The notes under the pieces are model-generated. The model searched no databases and was not told the DNA's origin. It saw only the letters and a list, made by a program, of their open reading frames with translations. From positions 8,536,200 through 8,600,199 of the forward strand of contig NC_033622.1 in NCBI RefSeq assembly GCF_001540865.1: 64,000 nucleotides of DNA. Direction: 5' to 3'. This document shows, piece after piece, positions 11,306 through 23,900 of the stretch. The stretch is from Ananas comosus. Its lineage: Eukaryota; Streptophyta; Magnoliopsida; Poales; Bromeliaceae. Both the position numbers and the translations under genes were made by a program. The first letter of the stretch is position 1, and each line of letters starts with the position of its first letter.

Positions 11306-12580
11306 TTGACACAGGATCGTGTCGGACCCTCCGAGATGCCTGAGCAGGCAGAGCCGAGTGCCCGACAGGAGCAGAGTACAAGACTAGAGGCGAGCGCATC
11401 CCCCGACTTGAGTGCTCAGTTGGTCGCTCTGACAGAGGTGACGAGGCGGCAGGGGGAGTTGTTGGAGAGGTTGTGTGAGAGGGTCACCCCGCCACAGAGT
11501 ACTGTACCAGAGCAGATTGTTTCACCTCTGACTGCTCCAGCGGCAGCACCAGCTACAGTAGTACTACTACCAGTGACCGTTCCTTCAGTGCCAGTTGCGC
11601 CGGTTGGTGAGGCATCGCAGATGACCGAGGCTGAGCAGGAGCGGATGGCTGAGAGACTCGCTCGCTTTCATCGTTTCGATCCGCCGACTTTTGATGGCCG
11701 ATGCACAGAGGCTTGGGTTGTTGAGGACTGGGTCAGCTCGATGGAGAAGTTATTTGAGGATCTTTTCATTCCTGAGCGGGAGCAGGTACATCTGGGAGTG
11801 CATTGCTTGACAGGGGATGCCCTTGCTTGGTGGCGGAGAGTGAGGAGAGATTACAAGTTGGTGACTTTGCAGATGACATGGGACGAGTTCTGTGGAATGC
11901 TATATGGGATGTATTTTCCCAATAGTGTGAAACAGAAGCTCGAGGAGGATTTAAAGAAGATCCAGCAGGGGGGCCAGACAGTACAGGAGTATATTCGAGA
12001 GTTCACGCGACTCCTGAACTGTGTGCCGTTTGTGGCTAGAGACGAGGCACACAGGGTGTACCTTTTCGAGCAGGGTTTGAGGTCCGAGATTTTTTGGTTG
12101 GTTCAGGCGCAGAGGTTGAGGACCTTGGACGCGTCGATGGAGCAGGCACTTTGGGTTGAGAGAGGTGATATATCTATTCGGTAGAGGACTCAGGTTGCAG
12201 AGCAGAGTCAGGACAGGAAGCGCTCAGCTCCAGATGAGGGTGGACAGTCGAGCAGCTGGCGTCTGCCGAGACCTCCACGGTCGCGTTCTTAGGGTCGTGC
12301 GTCCTCGGGACGTCAGCGTTCTAGGGGATCGCGGCACCAGAGGCAATCACAGGGATTACAACCATGTGTGATTTGTGGAGGACCGCACTGGGCACGGCAG
12401 TGTGAGCAGCGTGAGGGCCGATGTTTTGGAAGTGGATAGCCGGGGCATATGAGGTCTGCTTGCCCCCGAGCAGCATCACCAGCGCCATCGACTGCTTCAG
12501 CAGCATCCGGATCTCAGCAGATTTCTGGAGCACCTCAGAGTTACCGCGAGGAGGACAGGGCACCTGCGCTGCGACAGGGT
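11306..12580 (+). pseudogene. gag: Element 1 gag (capsid and zinc knuckle), interrupted
   Basis: The open part 11306-12184 encodes 292 residues. It contains the retrotransposon gag core (RFHRFDPPTFDG, then ALAWWRRVRRDYK and QTVQEYIREFTRLLNCVPF), which would assemble the virus-like particle. A TAG ends it at 12182-12184, and the same frame then continues. The zinc knuckle (tgt ttt gga agt gga at 12422) is broken by TAG at 12437-12439, followed by PGHMRSAC. The two stops leave the nucleic-acid-binding part untranslatable. The alternative that these stops are read through is unlikely, because frameshifts follow in pol. Confidence 0.85.
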
Positions 12581-15500
12581 GAGCGGCGACAGCAGGCTCC
12601 GAGTGGCAGAGTATATGCAGCCCAGGTGGAGGACTCTTCAGCAGTCGATCGAGTGGTAGCAGGTATAATTTTAATTTCTAGTATTCGAGCCCGTACTTTA
12701 TTTCATACCGGTGCATCACATTCTTTTGTTAGCCGAGCATTTGCATTGTTGCATGGTCTAGAGTTAGGGTCATTGTTACAGGCACGAGAGGTGCAGATCA
12801 CCGACCATGTGTTATAGGTTGCAGAGTGTTGTTGGTCGTGTCCGGTGCAGTTGGATTCTTGGATCTTGCCCACAGACCTGTTGGTCTTACGGAAACTACA
12901 GGACTTTGACGTTGTGCTTGGCATGGATTGGCTGGTGCGGTACTATGCTACTATTGATTGTGAAGCAAGGACTGTGACGTTCCACGAGCCAGGCCAGGAG
13001 GAGTTCACTTTTAGAGGCTGCAGGAGCACGTTGTTCGCTACTTGGATTTCGTCGGCGAGGGCTCGACAGTTGATGAGCAGAGGATGCGTCGCGTTTCTGG
13101 CGACGGTAGTAGAGGTACCTATGGTGACACCGGGACTCGAGGATATTTCTGTAGTTCGCGAGTTTCCGGATGTGTTTTTCCCTGAGTTGACGATGATGCC
13201 GCAGGAGAGGGAGATCGAGTTCGTGATTGATGTGGTTCCCGGAGCTACACCAATCTCGAAGGTACCTTATAGGATGGCATCGGTAGAGCTGAGAGAGCTA
13301 AAGGCGCAGCTTCAGGATTTGATGGACAAGGGATATGTGAGACCCAGTGTATCGCCTTGGGGAGCGCCGGTGTTATTTGTAAAGAAGAAGGATGGTTCGC
13401 TCAGGTTATGTGTGGACTACCGGGAGCTGAATAAAGTGACCATCAAGAACAAGTATCCCTTGCTGCACATTAATGATTTGTTTGATCAGCTGCAGGAATC
13501 TTGTGTCTTCTCGAAGATTGATCTCCAGTCAGGTTGCCACTAGCTGAGGGTGAGGGCCGAGGATGTTCCCAAAACGGCTTTTCGGACTCGGTACGGGCAT
13601 TATGAGTTTACCAATGATGCCTTTTGGATTGATGAATGCCCCTGTCGCATTCATGGATTTGATGAACAGAGTGTTCAAGCCGCTCTTGGATAGATTTGTG
13701 GTAGTCTTCATCGATGACATTCTGATCTACTCTTGTAATGATGCTGAACATGAGGAGCACTTGAGGATTGTGCTATAGTTTTTGCGAGAGAAGAAGCTAT
13801 ATGCCAAGTTAAAGAAGTACGAGTTTTGGTTGCGGGAGGTCGCTTTCTTGGGCCACGTGATTTCTGCAGAGGGAGTAGTAGTGGACCCGAAGAAGATTGA
13901 TGCTATTCGGGATTGGCCTAGACCGACGACGGTGACAGAGGTGAGGAGTTTTCTTGGACTAGCAGGATATTACCGTCAGTTTGTGGAGGGCTTTGCGAAG
14001 CTTTCCACACCCTTTACCAGGTTGACACGGAAGGGGACTCGGTTTGTTTGGTGTGAGGACTGCCAGAGGAGCTTCAACGAGCTGAGACAGAGATTGATGT
14101 CAGCTCCTATCCTTACTCTTCCTGTGATGGGGGAAGGATTCGTGATCTACAGTGATGCATCGCACAGTGGATTGGGTTGTGTGCTGATGTAGCATGGTAG
14201 GGTAATTGCTTATGCTTCACGGCAGTTAAAGGATTATGAGAAGAATTACCCTACGCATGACTTGGAGCTTGCTGCGGTAGTCTTTGCTCTGAAGTTGTGG
14301 CGATATTACTTGTACGGCGAGCACTGCGAGGTTTTCACCGATCATAAAAGTCTCAAGTATCTGTTCACTCAAAAGGAATTGAATCTGAGGCAGCGCCGGT
14401 GGTTGGAGTTACTGAAAGACTATGATATTAGTATTCAGTATCATCTCGGCAGGGCGAATGTAGTGGCAGATGCATTGAGCAGGAGGGGAGCGCAGAGCTT
14501 GAGTTTGTTGATCACTCAGCAGAGACCGCTGCTTGAGGAGCTACAACGGCTGAGGCTTGAGGTGGTGTCCCCTGGGTCTACAGCAAGACTGATGTCTCTG
14601 GTCTTGCAGCCCACTCTGTTGGTTAGGATCCGGGAGAAACAGAGTGGAGATCCGCATTTGTTGAGGATTTGAGAGCAGTTAGATAAGGGACAGGCGGAGG
14701 GTTTTGCTTTAGACAGTTCGGGAGTACTACTGTACATGGACCGACTGTGTGTGCCTGTGGATTCAGAGATCCGAGCGGATATTTTGAGAGAGGTTCATTG
14801 TTCTCCTTATACGGTTTGCCCTGGTGGAACCAAGATGTATAAGGACTTAAAGGCACAGTTCTGGTAGAACGGGATGAAGAGGGACATTGGCAGATTTGTG
14901 GCTTAGTGTCTGACTTGTCAACAGGTAAGGCCGAGCATCAGGTACCTGCTGGCAAGCTTCAGAGTCTGTCAGTGCCTGAGTGGAAATGGGAGCAGATCAC
15001 GATGGATTTTGTTGTGGGGTTGCCTAGAGCATATGGTGGCTATGATGCTATTTGGGTGATAGTGGACAAACTGACTAAGTCTGCTCACTTCCTACCAGTT
15101 CAGACCACCTGGTCCAGAGAGAGACTCGCGCAGTTATATCTGGATGAGATTGTTAGACTACATGGTGTACCAGTATCGATCGTATCAGATCGGGACCCGA
15201 GGTTTGTGTCATATTTTTGGAGGAGTTTACAGACAGCTTTGGGGACTCAGTTACATTTCAGCACAGCGTTTCACCCGCAGACGGATGGTCAGTCGGAGCG
15301 GACCATTCAGACTCTAGAGGACATGCTAAGGGCATGTGTCCTAGATTTTGGAGGAGGGTGGTATCGACACTTGAGACTAGCAGAGTTTGTGTACAACAAC
15401 GGTATCAAATGAGCATTCAGATGGCTCCGTTTGAGGCGTTGTATGGACGCAGGTGTCGATCCCCGTTGTTTTGGAGTGATGTGGGTGAGAGGAGGACATT

Positions 15501-16051
15501 TGGGCCTGAGATTTTGCTAGAGGCTGAGGAAAAGGTGAGAGTTGTTCGACGACACCTTTTGACAGCCCAGAGCCGCTAGAGGAGCTACGCCGATACCAGG
15601 AGACGAGACTTGGAGTTCCAGGTTGGAGAGCATGTATTTCTTAAAGTCTCGCCGTCCAGAGGGATTCGCCGATTTGGAGTGCGTGGAAAGCTCAGTCTAC
15701 ATTTCGTTGGCCCTTTTGAGGTATTGGAGCGAGTTGGACCAGTTGCTTACCGGATTGCTCTACCACCCCGACTTGCTGGTATCCATGATGTGTTCCACGT
15801 CTCAGCGTTGAGGAGATATGTTTTCGATCCTTCTCACGTGATTGACTTCACTCCACTAGAGATTGACGAGGATCTGAGGTACGAGGAGTGACCGGTGCGG
15901 ATTCTTGCTCGTGAGACGAAAGAATTGCGCAACCGAGTCATCCCGTATGTGAAAGTGCAGTGGAGCAATCACGAGGAGCTGGAGGTAACTTGGGAGCTTG
16001 AGACGGTGATGAGGGAGTTCTATCCCTATCTGTTCGATGCCCAGAGCTGAG
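12581..16051 (+). pseudogene. pol: Element 1 pol (protease, RT, RNase H, integrase, chromodomain), broken
   Basis: Protease has HTGAS at 12704 where the family has DTGAS, so the catalytic Asp is lost. RT shows [17 protein letters not shown] and FIDDILIYS (13707-13718), with a stop at 13541-13543 and a frameshift near 13600. RNase H shows [18 protein letters not shown] and ends in VVADALSRR. Integrase shows the [17 protein letters not shown] and [11 protein letters not shown] segments of the D,D-35-E core. Further stops or shifts fall near 14190, 14670, 14905, 15410, 15578 and 15889. The tail (15892-16051) carries the chromodomain-like IPYVKVQWSNHEE. Confidence 0.88.
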
Positions 16052-16085
16052 GTATGCTTAAGTTTCGAGGACGAAACTTTTTTTT

Positions 16086-16097
16086 TGGAGGGGATGA
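16086..16097 (+). other. Element 1 polypurine tract
   Basis: ggaggggatga stands directly before the 3' LTR start (tgtaatatac), the expected place for the plus-strand primer. Confidence 0.75.
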
Positions 16098-17764
16098 TGT
16101 AATATACTGAACCTTAGCAAATTAGCAAGGTTACAGTATAAGTTATGCTTGATTGAGTTGGAGACGTTTTGCGCAAAATAGACGAAAAAAAACAGACTTT
16201 AAAACTCAAGTTCTTTTTTTGTAGAGGACTAAAGTTGAATATTGTAGTAGGTGAGGGGCTTTTGGATAATTGTGGCCTTTCAACCTTATCCCCACCGCCT
16301 TAATTAGGATAGGGAGGCTGTGAGGATTTAATTAACTTTCTTCTCTCTCTCTTTAATTTAGCTCGTGGGCACGGTGGAGAGCTCGAGCTCGGGAAATTTT
16401 TCGTCGTCGACGTCGCGCCGCGGTGCCGTTCGAGCGTGCGTTCATCGTCGTAGCGTCGCAGGGAGGTCGGGCGAGGGTGCGATTCCGCTGTTCTCGACGT
16501 CGCGCCGAGTTGGATTCGCTTTTGAGGTGGGTTTATCATCGGAATCCTACTCCTATAGTATTGTTGGTCGACATGTATCGTTAATATTACAAGTTGTTAT
16601 CGTTTAGCTCAATTTCATGAGTAGGTATGTTTTAGACATATAAACTAAATTGGGAGCATGTTATTAGTTGTTATTAATCATGCATGTGGGACTTGGATAA
16701 AACATAGGAGAAAACCAGTGTTCGGGACCTGGCATATGTTGAACTATCTGATTTAGTCCTAGGGGCCGTTGTATTTTTATACTGTTGCAGTATCCTCATA
16801 GTGAGTATCCCAGGTAGTTCAAATTTCAGTTACGCTCGTGCTAGGATGCCGAGCCGATTTTTACAGTAGTGTTTACAGTGTTCCGGATTAGTGGGTGCCG
16901 TAGTGGTTGACGGCGGACCCGGATTTGATCGTTCTGATATCAGATTGTGCCGAGGGCACGTGACTAGGGGTTGGTAGTACTGTTAGACCTGTTTTCTTGA
17001 CTTTAGCCTGTGAGAGCCTGATTGAACTCGACAGAGATACGTTTGCACACTCGGTTGGGTCGCGCCCACGAGTGCCGCTCCGGAGTCTCGCTTTGTGCTT
17101 CCGCGTTGATGTCGCTGATTAGTTGCTATCCACGGACTGTTTAGAGTGGAGGTAGCGCGGCTTAGACAGGCGGGACGGGTGCGTACACAGTCCCTAATGA
17201 GATTGGGTCAGAATTGATAGTAAACACAATGGGATATTGTAGTTGCATGTAGCTGTGGATTTCTTTCCGGGTTTACCTTTTATCCTTCTTTCCTACTGCA
17301 GTCTTAGTGGGTGAGCCGATGATTTTGAGGGCGGTGAGGACTACTTGTTTTTACAGTAGTTCTCACGCCCAGTTGTTACCCTGTGTTTTGCAGAGCGTGC
17401 TGTTCCGGTTGCTCTGTTTTCAAAGGTGGATCGAGGCAAGGGCGTTGCGAGCTAGAGCCCTACCCGACGAAACGCCGTGCTAGAGGATCACCAGCTGCAG
17501 GTAGTAGTGTTTTTATTTTGAGCTTATGTACATACTGATACTAGAACTCGCTGAAGCGAGTGTTTTTGTACTTGTTAGTTTGTATGTATATGAGATTTGT
17601 TCGTTCTATCTGCTTAGTTCTTTTCAGCTCTACACTACTGTTTGTAGTATTGTATATTTTACAGAGACAGCTATCGCTTCGTATACAGAAAAAATTTCTT
17701 TATATACGGCGGATTTGTCGGCGTATCCGGGGAACGTGTAATCTGGGGCGTGACAGGCGTGACA
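16098..17764 (+). repeat. Element 1 3' LTR
   Basis: 1667 bp, closely similar to the 5' LTR. It holds an extra block of about 70-80 bp around 17110-17185 and a duplicated terminal ggcgtgaca; only the second copy gives a perfect target duplication (aaata at 17765-17769). Confidence 0.88.
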
Positions 17765-17769
17765 AAATA

Positions 17770-17926
17770 GTAATCCTAGAAAGTTCAAGGAATAAAGTTT
17801 CACGCATCTTATAGTTTGAGGATCAAAAGCACAATTTACTTTTTTTTTTAATGTTTTATTTATCTTACAAACAAAGTCAAAGTTCAGCATTGATCAGTTT
17901 TGCTTAATTAGCAATTTCATATGAGA
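17770..17926. other. Flanking non-coding DNA between elements
   Basis: AT-rich sequence with a T run near 17840. The phrase cttatagtttgag also occurs just left of element 1 (near 9368), so the two flanks probably belong to one older repeat. No gene is seen. Confidence 0.5.
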
Positions 17927-18278
17927 AAAAAATTCACTCATTGATCGACTATTTGCCGAGTTGTATGGCATTGAGCTTGTACCCACCCTGTATCTGAACG
18001 AGTTGTTGTACCCGATCATACTTTGGACATTCGAAAGTTTTGCCTTAATTGCCCTGTTAGAGTAAGGGATTGGATTATGCCTATTTATCTTTTAGCTCTG
18101 CACAAGTTTGGAGAATTTGATGTAGTATTGTGTATGGATTGGCTTACGAGATATTATGCCACTATTGATTGTAAGAATCGAACTGTGACCTTTTATGAAC
18201 CTGGTCAAGAGAAGGTTGTGTATAGAGGGTGCAAGAGTTCGCTGTTTGCGACGACTATTTCTTCTTCGCGAGCTAAAC
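17927..18278 (+). pseudogene. Element A protease-region fragment
   Basis: It encodes a segment equivalent to LIDRLFAELYGIELVPTL and later [19 protein letters not shown], the part of the aspartic protease domain between the catalytic motif and the start of RT. The catalytic DTG is missing because the copy begins after it. The frame runs into the solo LTR at 18279 and resumes at 20979 and again at 25321. Confidence 0.85.
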
Positions 18279-19384
18279 TGTCACGCCCCGGGACCCGGCA
18301 TAGGCTCGCCCGGTGCGTGCCCAGACCCCATATGCCTGCACATATAAGGCGTCTACAACAATAGAAGTATGAAAGTAAGGAAAAGTAAGACAACTATAGA
18401 TATCAGAGCAACTAGCAGCTACATACTAACAACAAGTAGAGAACAGTAAACTGATCCACTAATAAAACATAAGGTAAGTACAACAACTGCCTCAAAGTAC
18501 AAAATGGGTGGTCTCTATACATGGTACAACTCTCAACCTCTTCAAAATAAAAACATCGAGAGGTAGACCACCTATCAAAAATCCCTCGTCAAAGCTCGCT
18601 AGCCCGAGGCGATACCCTTTCCTCGGTCCCTGGCCTCCCCCGGCGCGGAAGGCTCTGAAAAGAAAACACGAAACAGGGGGCGTGAGAACTATAATTTATA
18701 GTTCCCAGTGGGCAATTACTGACCTCAGCACATTGCGCCACTAGGCCCAAAGAGTATGGTAGATATGATAAACAACTGGAATTAAACTGCAGGTATGAAA
18801 GCATGTATTGAATGCTAAAATAAACTATTATGCTATAAGCAATATGATGGCAATGTGTAGTATACAGATTCTATCATGCTCAAATATGTCCAATACAAAA
18901 CTAGTGTGATCCTACATGGCAAGCAAGTATACTAGAGTGCAAAGAGCGCTATAATCAAATATACTATAAGTCCAAACCTATGCTATAAGCATGTCTAAGA
19001 AACTCAACTACTATAATCTATTTAGTAGTGATTTTACTTACGCGACACCATGTCGATTTCTATTTCCCATTAAGGACCTACCCAAGGTAGTCCAGCTTGT
19101 GCCGCCTAAGTGCTTGTGGTAGCCCAACATTCCCACTCGAGGAATGAGTCTGTCCTACCTGGCCCTATAGGCTTCTCAATACCGCACGAGCGAACATAAG
19201 TCGCATAGGCTAACTCCGGAGTGCCGGCTTGTAGGGAGCGACTCTCACAAGCATGTGCGAATGAGCACAAATGGCAAGCAAGCGTAGTCATCGTCTCAAA
19301 TGTCCAATCATCATGTCTCTAACATGGTAACAGTCACTAGCAACCCATCGGTCTAGTCCAATGTCCAACGTGAAGGTTTAACCG

Positions 19385-19680
19385 TTCATTATGTCCAACG
19401 CCCCTTTATGGCATTACATCTCACTATGCCCAAATCTCGGTTCAACACTAATGCCACTTCATGACATTAGGTTTACTAGGTCCACACATATTTCAAGCCT
19501 AATGCCCCTTTATGACATTAGCTTTCTAATTCACAAACCTCTCTAGCCTAATGCCCCTTTATGACATTATCTACTAGGTTCACATATAACCCAAGCGCAT
19601 TGTCTCTTTATGACATTAGCTTACTAGGTATACATAATATTTAGGTCTGAAGCCACTTCATGGCCTAATGTTTCCCTCAT
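19385..19680. repeat. Tandem repeat (about 49 bp unit) inside solo LTR
   Basis: Five to six degenerate copies built around cctttatgacattag. It is part of the LTR and has no coding content. Confidence 0.75.
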
Positions 19681-20619
19681 ATGACCAAGGTATTTATAAT
19701 CATTGTCATTTCACTATATGAAACACAATTCTAAGTCCCAAATACGAATGCTAAACTCATGCATAAGTCTCACATGCAAGCTCTCTACTATATAGAGGTC
19801 CAAAAATGCGTTGTATACAGCATAAACATTTTAAGCATTTTAAAATCATAAATAATACATCTAACATGAAAATGCATGCTTTTTCATTTTACGATACATA
19901 AATCCACAAAAATGAGATTTTCTCATTCTTAGGTGAGGTCAAACCCACTGAGCACCGCTAAAACTCCTTCATTTCGCCGAACGGAGTTGTTCACAATTCT
20001 TTTAGTACCCTAAAGGTCACAAGAGAAGAGATACACATACGTTACGAAAAGCTATAGTCTCAAACATTAACCAACTTACGTAAAGGGGCAAAAACTCACC
20101 TATAGTGTACAAATCTCCTTTAAAAATCTAAATGGAAGCTAAATCCCTTCCAAAGCAACCTAAATCAAGGTTCTAATCTAATTAGATGAGTTCTAAAAGC
20201 TTCTAATAAAAAATTCCCAAATAAATCCTAAGTTTCCATCTCTAGGGTTTCATCTCAAGAAAACCTCTAAAACATGAATCAAAAGATGGAATCATGCTAC
20301 TAACCTCAAGAGAAGTCTCAACTTGGGCTCAAAATCAAATGGGGTCGAAGATCTCTCCTCCAACAAGCCTCCAACAAAGCTCCAAGTCCTCTCCAATGGT
20401 GGAAAAGCTTCCAACAAGCAAAATGAGCAAAAGAGATGTTTAATTTCTTAAAATCCAAGCAAAAATCAAAGAAATAGAATGGGAAGGTGTGGAGAGCTCC
20501 CTCACCTTTCTCCCTGCTGTTCCAAGCTCAAGGGACAGCCCTAGGGGTGTGGGTGATGATATAGAAGGCCACAATCGCAAAAACACTCCTGCAATTTGAC
20601 CTGTTCAGATTTTGCCAAA

Positions 20620-20760
20620 GTGTACCGGTACACGAAAAATTGTACCGGTACAAATCCCACGAAATGGCAAACCCGAAACTCGGGTTTGAAATTCGGCACA
20701 AGTGTACTGGTACAACCATCAAAGTGTACCGGTACAAAATCTGTACCGGTACAACCATCG
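20620..20760. promoter_or_regulatory. gtaccggtac palindrome cluster in solo LTR
   Basis: Four copies of tgtaccggtaca or its near form and one tgtactggtaca, 210-350 bp from the 5' end of this minus-oriented LTR. Confidence 0.6.
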
Positions 20761-20997
20761 ACCTGTCACCGGTTACACAGTGTGCAGAATGTAATCCGAG
20801 GGTAGCCTAAGCCCATCTCTTTGGTGACCTTAGCGTTACATAAAATACTACAAATCTCGAGATACGAGCCATAGGTTGGAACACTGCCAACGACCCACCA
20901 GAAAATCTGAAAAATCTCAGAACACAGTTCAAACACTCGAACCTCACAATTTGCAAAGGTCCAGTGTGTTACATAAACAGTTGGTCAAGAGGAGTTG

Positions 20998-23900
20998 TGT
21001 AAGGACTGAGATTTTGATAATGTAGCTAAACTCTCTGTTGACGATGTTTTTGTGTGTAATTTAATTACATAAGCACTCGTCAAGTTTAAGGAGAAAACGA
21101 GTTAGAACAGAGAAGTTACGCGATCATTAGTTTTCACTTAAAGTGAATAGTAACCCAGTTTTCCGGAATGGCCACGAAGTAGAGTTGGCTTCTGGCGCGT
21201 ATCGGACTCCGTTCATAGTGATCCAATAGCTCGTTTTGAACGGTACAGCTATTCTGGAACAAATGGCACTGATGGATTTCAGATCTGATGCACGATTATA
21301 GAGAAAAAGGGGGTTTATTAAATTTACATATGTATATGTATATGGTTATAATGGTGGATCCTGGAGAGGGTTGGTTTTGTCGCAAATCGGCGACCAAATC
21401 GAATGAAACGAAATTGTAGTTTTGATGCCCTCGACATGCTGAACGCGATGGCGCAGTCAGATCGTAAATCCGACGGACGGATCTCCGGTAATTGCAAAGT
21501 TATCGCTAAGAGGTCGAAGGTGGCAATTCGGAAAATTTGCAAAAGTCATTATATTTTATGTACCGAATCGCGTGAGATCGGACATGTGGGTGTATTCGTG
21601 TGTTTTACTCATGCTTTGAAGGGCTGGGATGGAAATTTTTGTCTTCGAGGGACTTTCCTGCAAAATACACACTTTGTATATAATGTTGTATTAGGGTTAA
21701 CATGCACCAAACCCTAGATCTAGCCACCCATATTCACCCAGCTAACCATAGCCGACTCAGCTGCTCCCTTCCCAACCTGTGCGAGCATCCCGGCCACCGG
21801 CAAGCTCGCCCGGCCGCCGGAATTGCGTAGTCCACCATCTCCTCCATCTTTCCCTCCACCTAGCCATCATTCACCTCAGCTTCAGGCTTTTGGAAGCCAA
21901 CTCACCATGTCTGGCCCTCACCCTCTGGCCGAGATAGACTTCCGGCGTCACTTCCGCTGTCCACAGCCATCCGCGGGCGCCGCCAGCGCCGCCTGGGTGA
22001 CCCACAGCCACCCCCGGTTCGCTCGGGCCAAGGCTTGGGCTTTTTTGTCTTCGTGCGCTGCAGCCGCCTCGAGGCGGGCCGCCCCCCTCCGCCGTCGGTG
22101 ACCTTCAGCGAGATTCCCGCCGTCCCTGCGCGCCGCCGGCTGTCGCTTGTGGCTCCTGCGGCCGCCCAGACCTGGTGCGGGCCTAGGCGGAGCCCTCGTG
22201 GCCTCCGCGCACCGCCGCCGCCCACAGTGGGGCGCACTACCTCCTCCTCGACCTCCGCCGACAGACCGTCGCCTCCCGGAGCTCCTCCGGCCGCCGCCGG
22301 ACTGCCGCGGACCCCATGAACCCGAGAGCAAGTCGAGGGTTGATCTGTGCCTCCGCACCACCGGCCGCCTTCCGTCGTCGGCCAGCACCTGCCTTGGACC
22401 CCACCGACCGGCTGCGCTCGTCCCCTGCCGGAGCGCGTGCCGTCCGATCGCCGCCGGCCAGCCCTAGCTCTCCCCTGGCCGGTAAGCAAAGTTTTTGCTA
22501 TTCTGCGCACTGTTTCGGTTTGGGATCATTGTTCCGGTGACCCGGGGCTATTCCGATGCCTCCGGAAGTGAGCACGGTGATCGTCAGTCAGTGCTGATCA
22601 TAGTGCTCACCTCATTTAGGGTCAACAAGCTCCGGATGAATGAGTTAGAGGCGTTTTAGTTTCAGTGCGCAATGTTCGCTGAACTTCGAGTCGCTCCCAC
22701 GTTTCGCACAGTGCCCAAAACTGCTCCGAAAGGTGAGCACGCCCTTCGGCATGCCGAGACTTGTCAATTGGCGTCCCGGTTTGATTCAATGAGCATCGGT
22801 TTGCACTATCGGGCCATAAAATCCAAAAATCGCATGAAATAATGCGAATTCGTGTAATCGGGAGGCTTTTTGTGCATTTGTGCTAAGTGTGGTTGCTGTT
22901 GGCAGCGTGTGAGGACAGCGAGTAACCTCTGGACTGATTGTCCAAGGCCCCAGGCTCTTGCGGAGATCGGAAATGCATTTTCGGTGAGTTTGTCGGCAAA
23001 ATTCGCCGACGGAACGCGGGTTCGGTTCGGAATTCTTCCACGGTGCTTCGTGATGAATTGTGTGGTGCTTCGTGATGAATTGTGTAGTTGCTGAGCCTTG
23101 TTGACTGGTCACTCGTGTCATTTCGAGGGTTCAGAAATGACGGGTGAGCGACGGTGGGTTCCGGTGTCGAAATTGACACTTCCGGAAACCCGGATCCGAA
23201 TAATTATCTGACGATAGTTGTTTGGTTGTGTATTCTTGTGTTTGCTGCCAAGACATCCAATTTGATACGTTTTGTGGCAAGGGGTGACTTGTAGCACGAG
23301 TCGGTGCGTTCCGGGATAGTTAGTGGGTCCCGACGGAGTCCCGGTGCGATTTTCGGGACTTCCGGCGAGTTACGGTAGTCAGTTTTGGGAAACCGATCTC
23401 CGTGGGTTTGGTTGTGGGGTTGTGATTTAGTGTTTCTTAGTTGTGGGTTAGATATTAACCCGATGGACCCTCCGTAGGTCCGGTTGACATTCTCTCGCAG
23501 TCAGGAGACAGACGCGACATCCTTACAGGTAGGTACTTCGATCCGAAGTTGGTACAGTGGTGCACGCTCGGTGATATCCTTCTATCCCTATTCTCCTATT
23601 ATTACTATTGCGTAGTATAGTATATTGAGCCTTGCACCTTTACTCTACTCGCTGTTTGCATGATTAGTATCCTGAGTAGGAGTAGAGTAGTTCTATCTAC
23701 TTGTGATAGATGTTGACCTAGTCGGTCGGTTGTTGCATTCAGTATCTGTTGACCTGATTGGTCGGTTCTCGTACTTCGTATCAGTGACCTGGTTGGTCGG
23801 TTCTTGTATCACGTATCTGTGACCTATTCGGTCAGTTCCATGGCTCCTGTCGTTCGATGACCTTTGAGGTCGGTGTACCCTGAGGGGTAGGATTGTCGGC

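Larger units (their letters stand above)
9390..17764 (+). mobile_element. Element 1: Tekay/Del-type Ty3-gypsy retrotransposon, decayed
   Basis: This is a complete structure: 5' LTR 9390-10966, PBS at 10975, gag, pol in the order protease, RT, RNase H, integrase and chromodomain, polypurine tract, and 3' LTR 16098-17764. The five-base target duplication aaata is exact at 9385-9389 and 17765-17769. The reading frame has several stops and frameshifts, so it cannot act autonomously. The C-terminal chromodomain-like segment (VKVQWSNHEE followed by TWELE) and the pol order place it among plant chromoviruses, most like Tekay/Del; the clade name comes from motif memory, not a search. Confidence 0.9.
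18279..20973 (-). repeat. Solo LTR in element A protease (TSD taaac)
   Basis: 2695 bp in minus orientation, from tgtcacgccccgggac on the left to gtgtgttaca on the right; taaac is at 18274-18278 and 20974-20978. No internal region or second LTR is present, so it arose by LTR-LTR recombination. It holds a tandem array of about 49 bp at 19385-19680 and a gtaccggtac palindrome cluster at 20620-20760. Confidence 0.9.

Noticed and set aside
21902..22510. 202-residue minus-strand frame and overlapping plus-strand frames
   Set aside because: Arg/Gly/Pro-rich text from a GC-rich block inside the 4.3-kb solo LTR; frames are open on both strands because stop codons are rare in GC-rich DNA.
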